Assembly (NCBI RefSeq): GCF_027409185.1
Contig: NC_084475.1
Span: 16,574,130 to 16,638,129, forward strand
Reading direction: 5' to 3'
DNA length: 64,000 nucleotides
DNA from: Cynocephalus volans
Lineage: Eukaryota > Chordata > Mammalia > Dermoptera > Cynocephalidae
Shown: positions 12,101 through 27,100 of the stretch, piece after piece
How positions within the stretch are numbered: the first letter of the stretch is position 1
Layout of the letters: each line of letters starts with the position of its first letter
Translations under genes and position numbers: made by a program
Notes under the pieces: model-generated
The model's input: the letters and a program-made list of their open reading frames with translations, nothing else
Database searches by the model: none
What the model was told of the DNA's origin: nothing

Positions 12101-15100
12101 ATAGAATTAAAAAATAATACAAATCTTTCCACGAACTTTTTGAAAAGTTTCACATCTCTTAAGGGAATTGAATTTGTTTAAAACAGCAAAGAAATATATA
12201 TATTTTTAACTTTCCCACAAAGAAAACTCCAGGCCCAAGGGTTTCACTAGTGAATTATAACAAACATTTAAGGCAAAAAAAAAAAAAAAAAAAAATTATA
12301 TAAACTCTTTCAGAAGACAGAGACAGTGGGAATACTGCCAAACCTGTTTTATGAGGATCAGCAACCCTTATCTGAAAATCTGAAATCTGAAATGCTCCCT
12401 AACCCGAAACTGAGCATCAACGTGACACTCAAAGGAGATGTTATTGGAGCATTTTGGATTAGGGAGGCTCAAGCTATTAAATACAGTATCTGCAAATATT
12501 CCCAAATCCAAAAAAATCCAAAATCCAAAACACATTGGTCCCAAGCATTTCCAATAAGGGATATTCAACTTGTATAAACCTGATACCAAACCCTGGAAAA
12601 GACATTATTATATGAAAAGAAAATTATAGGTCATTACTCCTTTTTAAATAAATGCAAAAATTCTCAATATATTGACAAATCAAATCCAGTAACATATAAA
12701 AAATATCTCATAACCAAGTGAGGTTATCCCAGATATGCAAGGTTGGTTTAACATTAAAAATGAATATAATTCCCTATGTTAACAGGTTACAAATACTCTT
12801 CCCCCTTCCCTTTATCTTTCCAAATTGAAAGGTTTAATACTGTCTCCATAGGGTTGCTTCCAATCTTTTAATTTTACATGCCCTTCAAACACTCCACTGT
12901 ATCTTATATGTAATATTAAAAACCTGTATAATATTCCTAGTGAACCTGCACAGAACAACTTTTACTGGCACAGGAGAAGATCTTATGTTAGGTTTCCTAA
13001 CGACCCGGTCTGACTGAGGAGCAGCTTCATTCAGCAGTGAAAGCCTGCACTAGCTGGGACACGAAACCCTGGCTACTGATCCTGACTTACACTCAAAATA
13101 AAACCTTGGACCAACCCTCCATGGATTTGCACAACACATGTCCAGTGGGAAGAGTTCTGAACCTTGTGTGCAGAAGTACTCATATGTTTTTAAATTTAAG
13201 AACTGAAGCAATGTAGGAAAGACATAGAGGATAATGGGCTTAAATAGATGCTGAAGATCTCTGGAAAATGTTCAACACAAAATGTATCACCTTCATTACT
13301 GAGCTTTTACATTACTGCAAAGAGCTGTTCATTGAAGGTTTGTTTTTTTCTTGAAAAGGACCTTCAACTACACTAAAATTCAAGTTTGAGGGTCACCCTT
13401 TGAAAAATGTGCACAAAGCTCAATTACTCATCACATGATTGAAGTGACTTTCAATTTTAAAAGCAATGGCTTCTGTGCAGCTGTAAAACATTTTCTTCAC
13501 TTGGTCCAATTTAGTCCAAATTGAATTATTTCATGAATAAGGCAAAAAAGAACCCCCCATTTAAGTCCTGATTCTCTAATTATGTATAAAAAGCAAGAGA
13601 AAGATAAATTCAGGTAAAACATCCCTATACCTTTTCCTCCCACTGGGGAACCAGACTAATGCACTGAAATAGAGGTGGTTCAACTGCCAAAGACTATTTG
13701 TTTCAGAGAAGGTTCTGCTTATTCAGTCTTTATTAAGGGCCCAGGACTCTGTTAAGTGAAACTGCATTTAGCTACTCAAAGTCAAATAAAACGATCTTAT
13801 TACTAGCTTTCCTGATGAATTTAAGAGGATATACGGAAAAGTTCCAGGAACTTGAGCTTTGGAGTCAAGAGGGCGTGGTTTTAAATCCAAGCACTCGTCT
13901 CTACCAGTACATGACTGTGGGCAAGTTATACAGTCTCTTTGAGAAGTTTCCCCATCTGTAAAATGAGAATATCACCTACCCCACAGGGTTAAAAAGACGC
14001 AAGCACGAAAGCATTAAACAGTGAATCTGGGACATTAAGGAGGATCATTACCCTCCCTGCTCATCTCTGTAGAGTCTCTGTCCAGATGACCACCAGGTAT
14101 TAAAAAAAAAATTGTGACATGATTTGTAATAACATGAAAAATTCTCACAACATGTTAAAAAGAGAATACAAAATCATCTGTGTAATTCCAACAAACAAGC
14201 AAAAATACCTAAGACCTCTCTCTTTGTTCAGGAATATGTATTAAGATTATGGAATGGGTGTAAGTCTTGGTAGGGGGAGAAAGTGGGTTGGGTTAAATGC
14301 ATCTTTTTTGGCCCTATGATCTATCCTTGAAAGTTTTGAAAAATGGAAAGATCATTTTGTTGCATTTCTGCATTCTTGTTTTTAATAGAACAACAAATCC
14401 CAAGCCCTGCGAATGGCTTATATTGAACTTTCACATTTGAATTAAAGATTGTTAAACATGGAAAAAAAAAAACAAAAACCCTAAGACCTCTCAAGAATAC
14501 AAAAAAGATAAAAAGAAAGTACATTGCTTTCCTTTTCCCTTGACTTATGATGGGTTATGTCCTGATAAACCCACAGTAAATCAAAAATGCATTTAGTACC
14601 CAGATAAACCTGTAGTAAAGTTAAAAAAATCGTAAGCTGGAGACCATCTGCACAATATCATATCAATGAAGGTACACAGGAAGTGAGACAATAGGTCCAT
14701 CTTTAAAAAAAATCATCTGTATTTTCTAAATTTTAAGCATTACTAACTTTTAAAAATTACTTAATAAATGTTAACTTTTCTTGTCCTTTATTTGATACAC
14801 GTCTGCAGGCCCATTCTTAAGAAGCCCCCATTTAACTTGCCTCCAAGGACCTCTCTCCCCACACTCCTATTCTAACCAGAATTCCTGTCCTGTTGTCACT
14901 GATGCCTGGCACAGAACCAAGGTGGTTCTTTTCTTCCAGCACTTATCACTTTAAAACAAAAGAATTAACCTAATCACCTCTAAACAGCTACCACCAGAGC
15001 CCCAGTCCAAATGAGGTACTGTCACACACTAGTGCCAAAAAAATGTTCTCAAAAAAAAACAAACAGAAAAAAAACGTTACTCAGTCTTTTAAAGAAAAAT

Positions 15101-18100
15101 TAACTTTCCAGTTTTGTTCTAGTTTTCTGTTCTTTAAGCAAATAAAAGAGAAATGAGAGAGGCAATGTGCAACACAGACAAGGACACATTCAATTCTTCA
15201 ATTGTTGAAAGCTGCCTGCAACCTAAAGTAGCCATTTTGGAACAAGTCATTGAAAAGTTGATGCTTAACACAATTCATCCACACAATCGACAAAGTACCC
15301 CCTGACACACCAGATACAAATTATTTGGGGTACAATAATTACTGTGAAGTATTAGGAAATGCCACTGGTCCCTGTGAGGCAACAGCCTGTTTTTGTTTTT
15401 GTTTTTTAAAGATGTCCTCATATGAAGAAGGAGCTCTAAAAAGTGCCTTAATCACTGTCTACTTGAAACAAACCAAGATCACCAGGATCTCTTATCTTTT
15501 GGGAGCATTTAGCTGTTTACACCCTCAAATAGGTAATTATGTCAACAAGCAGAATCAAGTAGTACAGCTTTGCATGAATATTACATGTATACCGCACACA
15601 AAACAAGATATTCTGGTTTAACAGGCTCTCCTAAAAAGGTTCAGGAATGAGAAGTGACCCCTTTAGGGCTAGAAGGCTAGGACAAAGGTCAGAGAGACTT
15701 CAGGGACATACTAGTTAAGCAGCTACACCACCTGCTGGGCCCAATGTGACCCTCACTGTAAGTCAGCCTCTTACTGCTCGCATTTGTATGCTGACAACTG
15801 TAACTGTCAATTTCTGTGCCCTCTAAACACAAGAACTCTACAAACCCAGTTTCCAAAATAATTTCATTCAAAAGGGTGCATCTCCAGGCTTACCAAATCC
15901 CAAACAGCATTAAGACAAATAGATGATTTGTGAGAAATGAACATCAACAAATGACTGCATCTTAAACACACAAGGACAATGTTCAGAGTCATACAGGCAC
16001 CTCCTCCTTACCTGGGCAATGGCTGCTTCGTTATCAGCCAGTCCCAATAAAAAGATCCTCACTTTGTCGATTTTCACTGGAACCGTTCTCCCTCTCCATT
16101 CCACCTCGCTCATGGTAGCTGCCTGTTTGGCTCGAGTCTGAGTGATCAATGCCTGGAAAGCAGTTTTACAAAGTTAAAGCTTTAACTGTGGATATGAGAG
16201 ACAGAGGAAAAAATAAGTGGAACCTATTGTTTGTCTTTTCCTATAACCAACACGCTATACCCCTCATACAATAGAGTATACGCAAATTTCTATTTATTTT
16301 AAATTCCTCCCTGGTATCATATATCTTAGCTATGGAAACTCAAATATTAAAAGGACAAAACAAAAGGTTAAAAAGAGCAACACTAAGTTTGGTAAGGATG
16401 TGAGAAGAAAAGCATACCTGTATACACTGCAAGCAGAAACACAAATTAGTAGAAACTTAAAGATATTTGTCAATATGTATCAAAAGCTTCTAAAACATCC
16501 AATTCCACTTTTAGAAATTTATCCTATGGAAATAACTACGAATGTGTCCAAGAACTGGGAACATGGATATTCACAGTAATACTGTTTACCACTTAATCAA
16601 CAATAATGAAGTGGTTAAATAAAATAGACTTTTGTATAATGGAGTACCATACAGCCATAAAAAGATGATGGTGTTCTGGGCTGGCCAGTTAGCTCAGTTG
16701 ATTAGAGCATGGTGCTGATAACAGCAAGGTCCAGGGTTTGATCCCTGTATTTGGCCAGTGGCCAAAAAAACAAAAGATGATGGTGTAGACATATATTTAT
16801 TGAAGTGGAAAAAAACACATGTGATATTAAATTTAAAAAGCAGGTTCTTAAACAGTATAGACTAAGATACCATTTTAAAAATATTTTCCTTTTTTCTACA
16901 CATAGAAAGGTCTGCAGGGTATTTATCACATTATTAATAAGTGGTTACCACTGTTTGGTAACTCAAATGATTTTATTTTTTTCCCCAGTCTTTTATATTC
17001 ATTACTTTTTCTATGAATCTGTATTACTTGCTTAACCAAATAAATGTAATGAGGTTAAAAAGTTAAATACTTAAAGTTTTTTGTTATAAATATAGATGTA
17101 GATATAAATATGCATATATTAATAGCAATTATTCTTGGGGGACAGGATTATGAATTACTTCTAGACTTTTTCAAACCAAAGACTTTTCACAAAAACATAT
17201 ATGCTCGATTACCTCCAATTTTTCAGCCAGGAGACCCTCAGTGCCCCCAGACCTCAATCTCATCTGCATGAGTTCATTGATAGCTGACTGGTCCCCTGAA
17301 AGAGAAAGGAAAATCTTCAAGGGTCTGGTTTGTTTTCTCGAGAACCACTATATTCAACTCAGACTTAAAAGAGCTCTTCCTCCTACACAAGTACATTTCA
17401 GTGAATCCATAGTATTCTCTGAAGACAAGTCCGTTTACAAAGAATAAACTTGGTTGGGGAAGAGAAAATACTCTGTATGATACCCCAATGATGGGTACAT
17501 ATCATGATACATTTGTCCAAACTTATGCTGACACACCATTATCTCCCAAAGTCCATTGTTTACATTGGGCTAAACTATGGACTTTGGGAGATAATGATGT
17601 GTTAGTATAGGTCCATCAATTGTAACAAATAAACCCACTCTAGTGGGGAATAATGATAATGTAGGAGGCTGGGCATGGGAAATCTCTATCTTTCTCTCAA
17701 TTTTGCTGTGAACCTAACTAAAACTGCTCTAAAAAGTAAAAAATGAACTCAGCTGAAGACTCAAGACTGCTCTTGGGCAGTACAGAAGATGGCAGGGAGC
17801 TCGTTTTTAGCTCACTCGGTAGAGCATGGTTCTGATAACAGCAAGGTCAAGAGTTCAGATCCCCATAAAGTCCAGCTGCCAAAAAACCCAACCAAAAACA
17901 AAAAAGAAGATGGCAGGATGGAAACAGAAGCAAAGGAACTGCCTTCTGTAATTTTGCACAGGGCTACTTCAACAGTTCTACTTTTGTCATCAACCAAAAC
18001 TCAGCCTGAGGATAGGTGCAAAGGAAGGAGAAGGAAGTTACATAAATTCTCTAGGCTCTCTGAGATGAACTCCTGCAAGCCTCAGGCCAGGTGCAATGCC

Positions 18101-21100
18101 ATGTTCCTGCTCACCAATATTATATGCACAATAGCGGATGTTGGGCGAGATCTCTTCCACACGCTGGTTGTATAGCACAGCCTGCTCCTCTGTGAAAGCA
18201 CTGGCTAGCTTCTCGTAGATAGTTCTGCAAGGAAAGAAACATCAGGTTTTATAGCTCTTATTTTAAGAAAATAAACTCACAAGGAACACAGTAGCTAAAA
18301 ATACTAGCAAACAGAATACAGCAACACATACGTAAAATTATTCACCACGATCAAGTGGGATTCATCCCAGGGATGCAAGGCTGGTTCAACATACGCAAAT
18401 CAATAAATGTGATACACCATATTAATAAAGTCAAACACAAGGACCATATGATCATCTCTATAGATGCTGAAAAAGCATTTGATAAAATTCAGCACTCATT
18501 CATGACAGAGACCCTCTATAAGTTAGGTATAGACGGAAAGTATCTCAACATAATTAAAGCCATATATGACAAACCCACTGCCAATATCATCCTGAATGGG
18601 GAAAAGCTGAAAGCTTTTCCTTTAAGAACAGGAACTAGACAAGGATGCCCACTCTCACTCCTATTCAACATAGTGTTGGAAGTACTAGCCAGAGCAATCA
18701 GAGAAGAGAAGGAAATAAAGGGCATCCAGATTGGAAAAGATGAAGTCAAACTGTCCCTGTTTGCAGATGACATGATCCTATATATCGAACAGCCTAAAAC
18801 CTCTACAAAAAAACTCTTGGAATTGATAAATGATTTCAGCACAGTAGCAGGATACAAAATCAACACACAAAAATCAGTAGCATTTCTTTTCTCCAATAGT
18901 GAACATGCAGAACGAGAAATCAAGAAAGCCTGCCCATTTACAATAGCCACCAAAAAAATAAAATACTTAGGAATTGAGTTAACCAAGGATGTGAAAAATC
19001 TCTATAATGAGAACTACAAACCACTGCTGAGAGAAATTAGAGAGGATACAAGAAGATGGAAAGATATCCCATGCTCTTGGATTGGAAGAATCAACATAGT
19101 GAAAATGTCCATACTACCCAAAGTGATATACAAATTCAATGCAATCCCCATAAAAATTCCAAAGACATTTTTCTCAGAAATGGAAAGAACTATCCAGACA
19201 TTTATATGGAATAATAAAAGAACACGCATAGCCAAAGCAATGCTGAGCAAAAAAAAAATAAAGCTGGAGGCATAACACTACCCGACTTTAAGCTATACTA
19301 CAAAGCTATAATAACCAAAACAGTATGGTACTGGCATAAAAACAGACACACTGATCAATGGAATAGAATAGAGAATCCAGAAATCAACCCACACACTTAC
19401 TGCCATCCGATCTTTGACAAAGGCACCAAGCCTATTCACTGGGGAAGGGACTGCCTCTTCAGCAAATGGTGCTGGGATAACTGGATATCCATATGCAGGA
19501 GAATGAAACTAGACCCATACCTCTCACCATATACTAAAATCAACTCAAAATGGATTAAGGATTTAAATATACACCCTGAAACTATAAAACTTCTTAAAGA
19601 AAACATAGGAGAAACACTTCAGGAAATAGGACTGGACACAGACTTCATGAATACGACCCCAAAAGCACGGGCAACCAAAGGAAAAATAAACAAATGGGAT
19701 TATATCAAACTAAAAAGCTTCTGCACAGCAAAAGAAACAATTAAAAGAGTTAAAAGACAACCAACAGAGTGGGAGAAAATATTTGCAAAATATACATCTG
19801 ACAAAGGATTAATATCCAGAATATATAAGGAACTCAAACAACTTTACAAGAAAAAAACAAGCAACCCAATTAAAAAATGGGCAAAAGAGCTAAGTAGGCA
19901 TTTCTCTAAGGAAGATATACAAATGGCCAACAGACATATGAAAAATTGCTCAACATCACTCAGCATCCGGGAAATGCAAATCAAAACTACACTGAGATAC
20001 CATCTCACCCCAGTTAGGATGGCTAAAATCCAAAAGACTCTGAACGATAAATGCTGGCGAGGTTGCGGAGAAAAAGGAACTCTCATACATTGTTGGTGGG
20101 ACTGCAAAATGGTGCAGCCTCTATGGAAAATGGTATGGAGGTTCCTCAAACAATTGCAGATAGATCTACCATATGACCCAGCTATCCCACTGCTGGGAAT
20201 ATACCCAGAGGAATGGAAATCATCAAGTCGAAGGTATACCTGTTCCCCAATGTTCATCACAGCACTCTTTACAATAGCTAAGAGTTGGAACCAGCCCAAA
20301 TGTCCATCATCGGATGAGTGGATACAGAAAATGTGGTACATCTACACAATGGAATACTACTCAGCTATAAAAACGAATGAAATACTGCCATTTGCAACAA
20401 CATGGATGGACCTTGAGAGAATTATATTAAGTGAAACGAGCCAGGCACAGAAAGAGAAATACCACATGTTCTCACTTATTGGTAGGAGCTAAAAATTAAT
20501 ATATAAATTCACACACACACACACACACACACAAAAAAAAAAGTGGGGGGTGGGGAGAAGATATAACAACCACAATTACTTGAAGTCGATACAAGCAAAC
20601 AGAAAGGACATTGTTGTGGGGGAGGGAGGAGAGGGAGGAGGGAGGGATGTTTTGGTAAGGGGCAACAATAATCAACCACAATGTATATCGACAAAATAAA
20701 AGTTAAAAAAAAATAATAATAAAATAAATAAATAAATAAAATTACAAAAAAAATTAATAATAATAATAAAAAATAAAAACAAAATACAGCCCTGTGAAGC
20801 TTTTTATTTTTTTGCAGCTGGCTGGTACAAGATCTGGGATCCGAACCCATGACCTCAGTGTTATACGGCTGTGCTCTAACCAGCTGAACTAACCAGCCAG
20901 TTCCTGTGAAGCTCTTCTACCAACTACCAGAACTGGCATGTTCTAAAGATGAAAGAGAATAAATAACATTTCTATAGGAAAAATGAAAACAAAAGAAACA
21001 CCCTAACTTTGACAGAAACAAACCATTTGAAGCTTGAATTTGACCGTCTAAATTCAAAACTGGTCACAGTCTTTGGACCTGAGGACTTACTTGCATTTGT

Positions 21101-24100
21101 TAAAAGCCTCAATGGCAACTTTCCATTCCTGATGTTCAAAACGCAGCATTCCTGAGAGGTAAGCCGTGTAAGCCTGTGAGGGGATAAAAAAGAAGAACTT
21201 CAACACCAAAGAAGCAGCACTCCAGCTCAAACTCCTCTACTGGCTTCTAACTGTGACATCAAGAATGTGGAGACATTCGGATTGATTTTAAAAGAGAAAA
21301 ATGTATTTAACTAATAAAATGGAACACATAGGTAATATGTCATGATTCATTTACCTCCCAGGAGTGAACTTTAAATAAAGTACATTTGTTTACTTCATTT
21401 TAATTAACAACCACTTTCTGGACTATAACATAAGCAGCAAAGGTTGAATAAAACCTTGCAATATATAGCATCTCTTTTTTAAAAAAAATTCATTTAAAAA
21501 ATATTTATTATGCTGTGAACTTCCCGAGGTATAAGACGCAAGATTTTCATCTATATATCAAAAGAACTTTGACCTTACTTGAAAAGTTAGAGCTAATTAT
21601 AAAAAGCCAAGAGTTCAAAAACAAAAACAAGAGATGGTAATTTGATTTTAAAAGCAAAATCATGATGTTTTTTGCCTCTCCTGACTATTAAGTGTATCCC
21701 TGCTCTGTTTAACTCTAGTTTTGTTTTGTTTTTTTAAAGTTGCACCTCTGATCTCCACCATAAAGCAAGACTGCTGTGAAGACCCTCACCTGAGCCTCTA
21801 ACTTGGTCTTGGCGTCCACGCGACTGCTCTCGCACAGGCGCTCCAATTCCTCGGCATGCTTCACAGCTTTGCGCAGGCGACATAACAGGTGAAACCGCTT
21901 TCGGGGTTCAGTGTTGGCTTCCTGTTTGAGCTGCATGGCATAGCTCCAGGCTCTTTCAGCGTCCATCAGAACCAGAAGCAAATATCTAGACCAGAGAGAG
22001 AAAATGGGAGAATGGAACAATAAAGGCCAGGAGCATCGGAGTCAGACATATTCTGCGAGGCACAATCTTTGGCCTCTGATGGAGTTTGGATGTACTGTCC
22101 ACACAGAACTCATGTGGAAATTTGATCCCCACAACTGTGGCAGTTTGAGTTATGGGGGTGGATCTCTCATGAATGGGTTAATGGGTTAATGCTCTCCCTG
22201 GGGGCAGGGGACCTGAGTGAGTTCTCACTCTATTAGTTCCCATGAGAGCTGTTTATATAAAAGACCCTGGCACCTTCCCCCACACCTCGCCCTGTGATTT
22301 GCTTGTACCTGCAGGCTGCCTGCTGCTTTCCGCCACGGGTAGAATCAGCCTGAGGCCCGTGCCAGGTGCAGCTGTCCCAGAATCGTAAGCCAAATAAACC
22401 TCTGTTCTTTATAAATTACCCAGCTCAGGTATCTCTGTTATAGCAACACAAAAAGGACTAAGACAGCCTCTCAACTTTCTCTGCATCCTCTCTCCCTTAC
22501 CCCCTCAGAACTACTCTTCTCACGGTATCAGCTATGACTCCTGAATCAGCATCTCTCATCCCAGCTCAGTTTCCAATCACCTACTAGACACATCACTGTG
22601 AACAGTCTCTATCACCCCAAACTCAGCAAATGCAGAATCTTGACCTACCCCTCCTAAATTGTGTGAAACAGAGGAGTCTAGGTACACAATCTGGCCTCAC
22701 CTTTGAATCAACACCTCCTTCGTCCCAACCCAGGTAGAAACCATGTCCTTAAGAGGCAATATAATGAAATGGGGATGAACAGGGTTCAAGCCTGGGTTGG
22801 AATCCCAGTGCCACCACTTACTAGCTATGTGACTTTGGGAAAAGTACTAACTTTTCTGTGCCTCACTCTCCCATGTAGAAAATACATATAACACACTTAG
22901 ACCAGAGCCTGGCACTTACTAAGTTCCCAATAAATTAACTAATTTACCATCACCCTGGTGAAACTTTCTTTAAACTACTACCTTGATTAATCTCCTTAAA
23001 CTTAACCTTAACCTTGTCTCTTCAAAATAAAGGATCTTAGGCCGGCCCGTGGCTCACTCGGTAGAGTGCGGTGCTGATAACACCAAGGCCACGGGTTCGG
23101 ATCCTATATAGGGATGGCCGGTTTGCTCACTGGCTGAGCGTGGTGCTGACAACACCAAGACAAGGGTTGAGATCCCCTTACTGGTCATCTTTTAAAAAAA
23201 ATAAAAAATAAGTAAAGGATCTTGCTACCGTAAGAGAGTTCAGATTTCTTAATTTCTGACTTTTCCTAAGTGGACCTCATCACATTTAATCATTACCTCC
23301 TGCTATACCTCATCATGGTATCCATGCTCTATTTTCCTGACTGTGTCCCACACACCAAGATCAGAGCCTCTTGCCTGCCTGAGTAGCAGCTAACCACTGT
23401 CCAGAGCTTTAGGTTCCTAGACTGCACTCACAGACACCATGGCATGCTGTTTCCCCTAACACAAAGAATGTTCTTCCCTCTCTGGGCCAGCCCGTGGCTC
23501 ACTCAGTAGAGTGTGGTGCTGACAACACCAAGGCCACAGGTTCAGACCCCATATAGGGATGGCTGGTTCGCTCACTTTGGAGAGTGTGGTGCTGACAACA
23601 CCAAGTCAAGCGTTAAGATCCCCTTACCGGTCCATCTTTAAAAAAAAAAAAGAATGTTCTTCCCTCTCACAAATCTTTCGAGGTCAAGCCCCTTCCATGC
23701 AGGTTTACTAACTTCCCCATCAAGGACCCCTACACTAACCTCTCCTTTCCAAGACTTCAGAATGCTTAACAGTAAATGAAATACAATATGGCACTTTTGC
23801 TATCTTGTAGTGTTCCTGGTTTTGCATTTGACCAACATCTCTCAACAAGCCAACAAGGATCAAGAACTATGCCTCCTCTCCCTCTTCTACACCAGTACGG
23901 TGTCTGGCTGAGCCCTACCTACATACTAGACCATGGCGCAGCAAACTTTTTTGTAAAGGGTCTAATGGTACATATTTTTGACTTTGCAAGCATATGGTCT
24001 CTGTCACAACCACCCTGCTGTTGTAGCACAAAAGCAGCTGCAAACAATACCTACATGAATGGGTGTGGCTGTGTTCCCATAAAACTTTTTTTAGACATAC

Positions 24101-27100
24101 AGGTGACAGGAGGACAATTTGGCCCATAAGCTGAAGTTTGGGGAACTTAGCTGGAGACCTTCAATACATGTTGCTTAACAGATTAATCCTTCAGCAAATG
24201 TTAAGAACTGGTGCATTAAGCACTGAAATACAGAATTCTGTAATAATTTACACACAGCTAGATTTCATTAAGGTATATTGATTTAAGCACTTAAAGACAT
24301 TGGAATTTGCATCCTAGAAACTTTACCTAATAATTGATTAGATTCTAATTACTGGCTTTAACATATACAGAACACAGTTCTTGAACAAACTACTGAACCT
24401 CTTTGAGTCTGTTTCCTCACCTTAGAACACAGAAATAGCAAAAATGCTCATCCCACATAGCTGCTAAGAGAGTCACATGAGATAAAGAGTTTGGTACAAT
24501 GTCTGGCACATGTAATTGCTCAATAAATGCATTAGCGAGAGGTTGGCACCTAGCACTGAGCAGTCGATACCTATTATCAGTCAGAAGATCTTCAGTTACT
24601 TTCTTCCCTGTGAATTTGTGTCTATTCCCCATCTTGAAGTTGAGTGTTTTCCGGAGACGTCTTTGTCTACGGGAACAGTAGCCCCTGTAAAAAACCACAA
24701 ACAAAACCCATTCAGCCAAGCTGATAGTACTTTGAATAGTAAATTCTGTAATAAGGCAAGGTAAAAGGTTAAGGGTATTTTACTTATGGTTACTACAGAT
24801 TCCACACATCAGCTTGCAAACATTTACTGAACAACTGAAACATGCAGGGCAATATGATTAGTATCACAGAAAACACAAAGAGACAGAGGACACCGTGCCC
24901 ACCTCAAGGAACCCACACTCTAGTTGGGGAAGATCATGCAGATAAAATGGCAGCCAAGAAAACAAGGCAAATGTCAAATTGAATCGACATAAGTAATCAT
25001 TCTCTTCTTAACACCTTTGGTTGGAGTGGACTGATGGTGGGCCTTGAAAGAATGAGTAGGATTCTGATGGATGTAAAGGAAGGGAAGGGGCATCCTGAGG
25101 GAGACTGTGGTGACAACGAAGACATGGAGAAAGGAACTGCAAGCATGTTTGAAGAAAAATGAGGAGGCCGATTAGGACAGCATCAAGAAACACTGTAACT
25201 GTCACCTCTATGCCAAGCCTCCCTCCTCTGTGCTCATGCAGCTCTTTTTTCTTACTTCTATTATAGTATATGGCATTATAATGATGTTCCTACATAGCTG
25301 TATATATTTATTATATTTACTAATATAAACCTCTTTAGTGCAGGAAGGATTTTATTTTCAAATTTCCCCCAATGCCTTAGCACAGTGTCTAGCACACACA
25401 GATGTTCAATAAATATATATTTTAAATAAATTAGTGTAAAAAATACATATAAAATTTTGCCAACTCTTAAATCAAAGTAACACCGCAAATAATTTACAGT
25501 ACAAAATAACATTTAAATATTACTTCAGCATCTCAGTCTTAAAACTACCAGGGCATAGGTTTTTAAAAAGAATAATAGTCTAGGTTGAATCTATGAACTG
25601 AATTTTTTTCTCTCAATTCCTAATATCAGCTTTAATTATCATTTACTCTTTTACATAAAAATCAAATGGAATATTCATACATTATGGGTAGAAATATAAA
25701 TTGGCAAACATTTTCTGACAATATGGATGCGTTTACCATGATCCCTAAAAATGTTCATACTGTGAACCAACATGTCTATATTACTCTATACTAAAGAAAT
25801 AATCAGATACCGAGACAAAGAAGTATGAACAGAGATTTAAGCCTACAAAACTGGCTACCATATAAATCACCAACTTGGGAGAATAGGTAAATAAATTATG
25901 ATATACCTATACATTGGGTTATAACACAACTAATAAAAATCACACGTACAAAACATTTTTATAGGCATGGAGAAATATACATAATACAATGTTCAGCAAA
26001 AAAGCAGGATACAAAGTTGTATACACAATATTACTAAACTTGTGAAAATGTAGAGAAAAATTTTACAAGACTAAAAATACTATTTAGTGGACACAAATAT
26101 ACAAACACATTCATGTACTGAAAGACAGAAGTGGTCTGAAGGATACACACCCATGACACACTGGGGGATGAGAATGGCTAGGAGGGTGGTAGTGACAGGC
26201 GACTTTAGTCTCCTCTGTCATGTCTGTCAACATGTACAATTTAACAGTTTAATTTTACTTCTGGACATTGGGATATGGGTATGCTTTACTCTTTATACTT
26301 ATCTGTATTTTCATTTCTAAAATAAGTACAAAGAAATACAAAGATCCCTGTACAGGCCAGCCAACAAAAAGAAAAAAGAAAAAGAAATACAAATGGCTTT
26401 TAAGCACAAGGTGCACAATTTCACTTATGATTTAAAAAATGCAAATAAAAACCTTTTCCATATATTCCTTTTTCCTTATTGCCTAGTATTCCTGGGGAAA
26501 AAATGCTATTTAAAAAAAAGGAAAGTCTGGCCCACTGATGGGGCCTGAGGCGGCGGTGCTGAGGGGGCTGTCAAGGGCCAGGAAGAGTACACTGCTGAAG
26601 AAGCTGTTCCAAGAGCATGGCAGCATGTTTGGCTTCAGCATGTCCAGGAGATGATGCTGGGGGACACAGCCACTGGCAACATCATGCAGTACTCCTGGCT
26701 CTCAGGGAGCCTGTTGGGGATGCAGCAGGCGGCTGTGCAGGCCATGAACCGCATCTGCATGCTGGACAGAAACCTGCGGGCCATCTACAGCTTGGTGCCA
26801 TCACCCTCACTGGACATCCTGGAGCAGTGGTGGTGGCAGCACAACACCAAGACCCAGGAAAGTGGGGCAAAGTGTCTGGCTGCTGCCTGGACCAACACAA
26901 AGAGAAGCAAGGAGCCCAGCCTGTTTGACCCAGACATCACCAATAACAACCTGGACAACACCAACATGGTGCTGAAGGAGGTGCTCTCCAAGGAAATCAA
27001 GAAAGCTCGAGGGACTGGTGCACCTGAGGAGGCCTGCTCTCCATTCCACCAGATGCCTCCTCAGCCCCATCCCTCCCCAGTCTCTGAGCGGGGCCTGGAT

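Noticed and set aside
17789-18175. 128-residue plus-strand open frame
   Set aside because: Made of a SINE and the antisense of SRP68 exon 6.
18355-20492. Possible active reverse transcriptase gene
   Set aside because: The L1 lacks its 5' part (ORF1 and endonuclease) and has a frameshift at an A run.
22077-22465. Possible endogenous retrovirus with coding capacity
   Set aside because: Only a solo LTR with a 5-bp duplication; no internal region. The same holds for 4641-5095.
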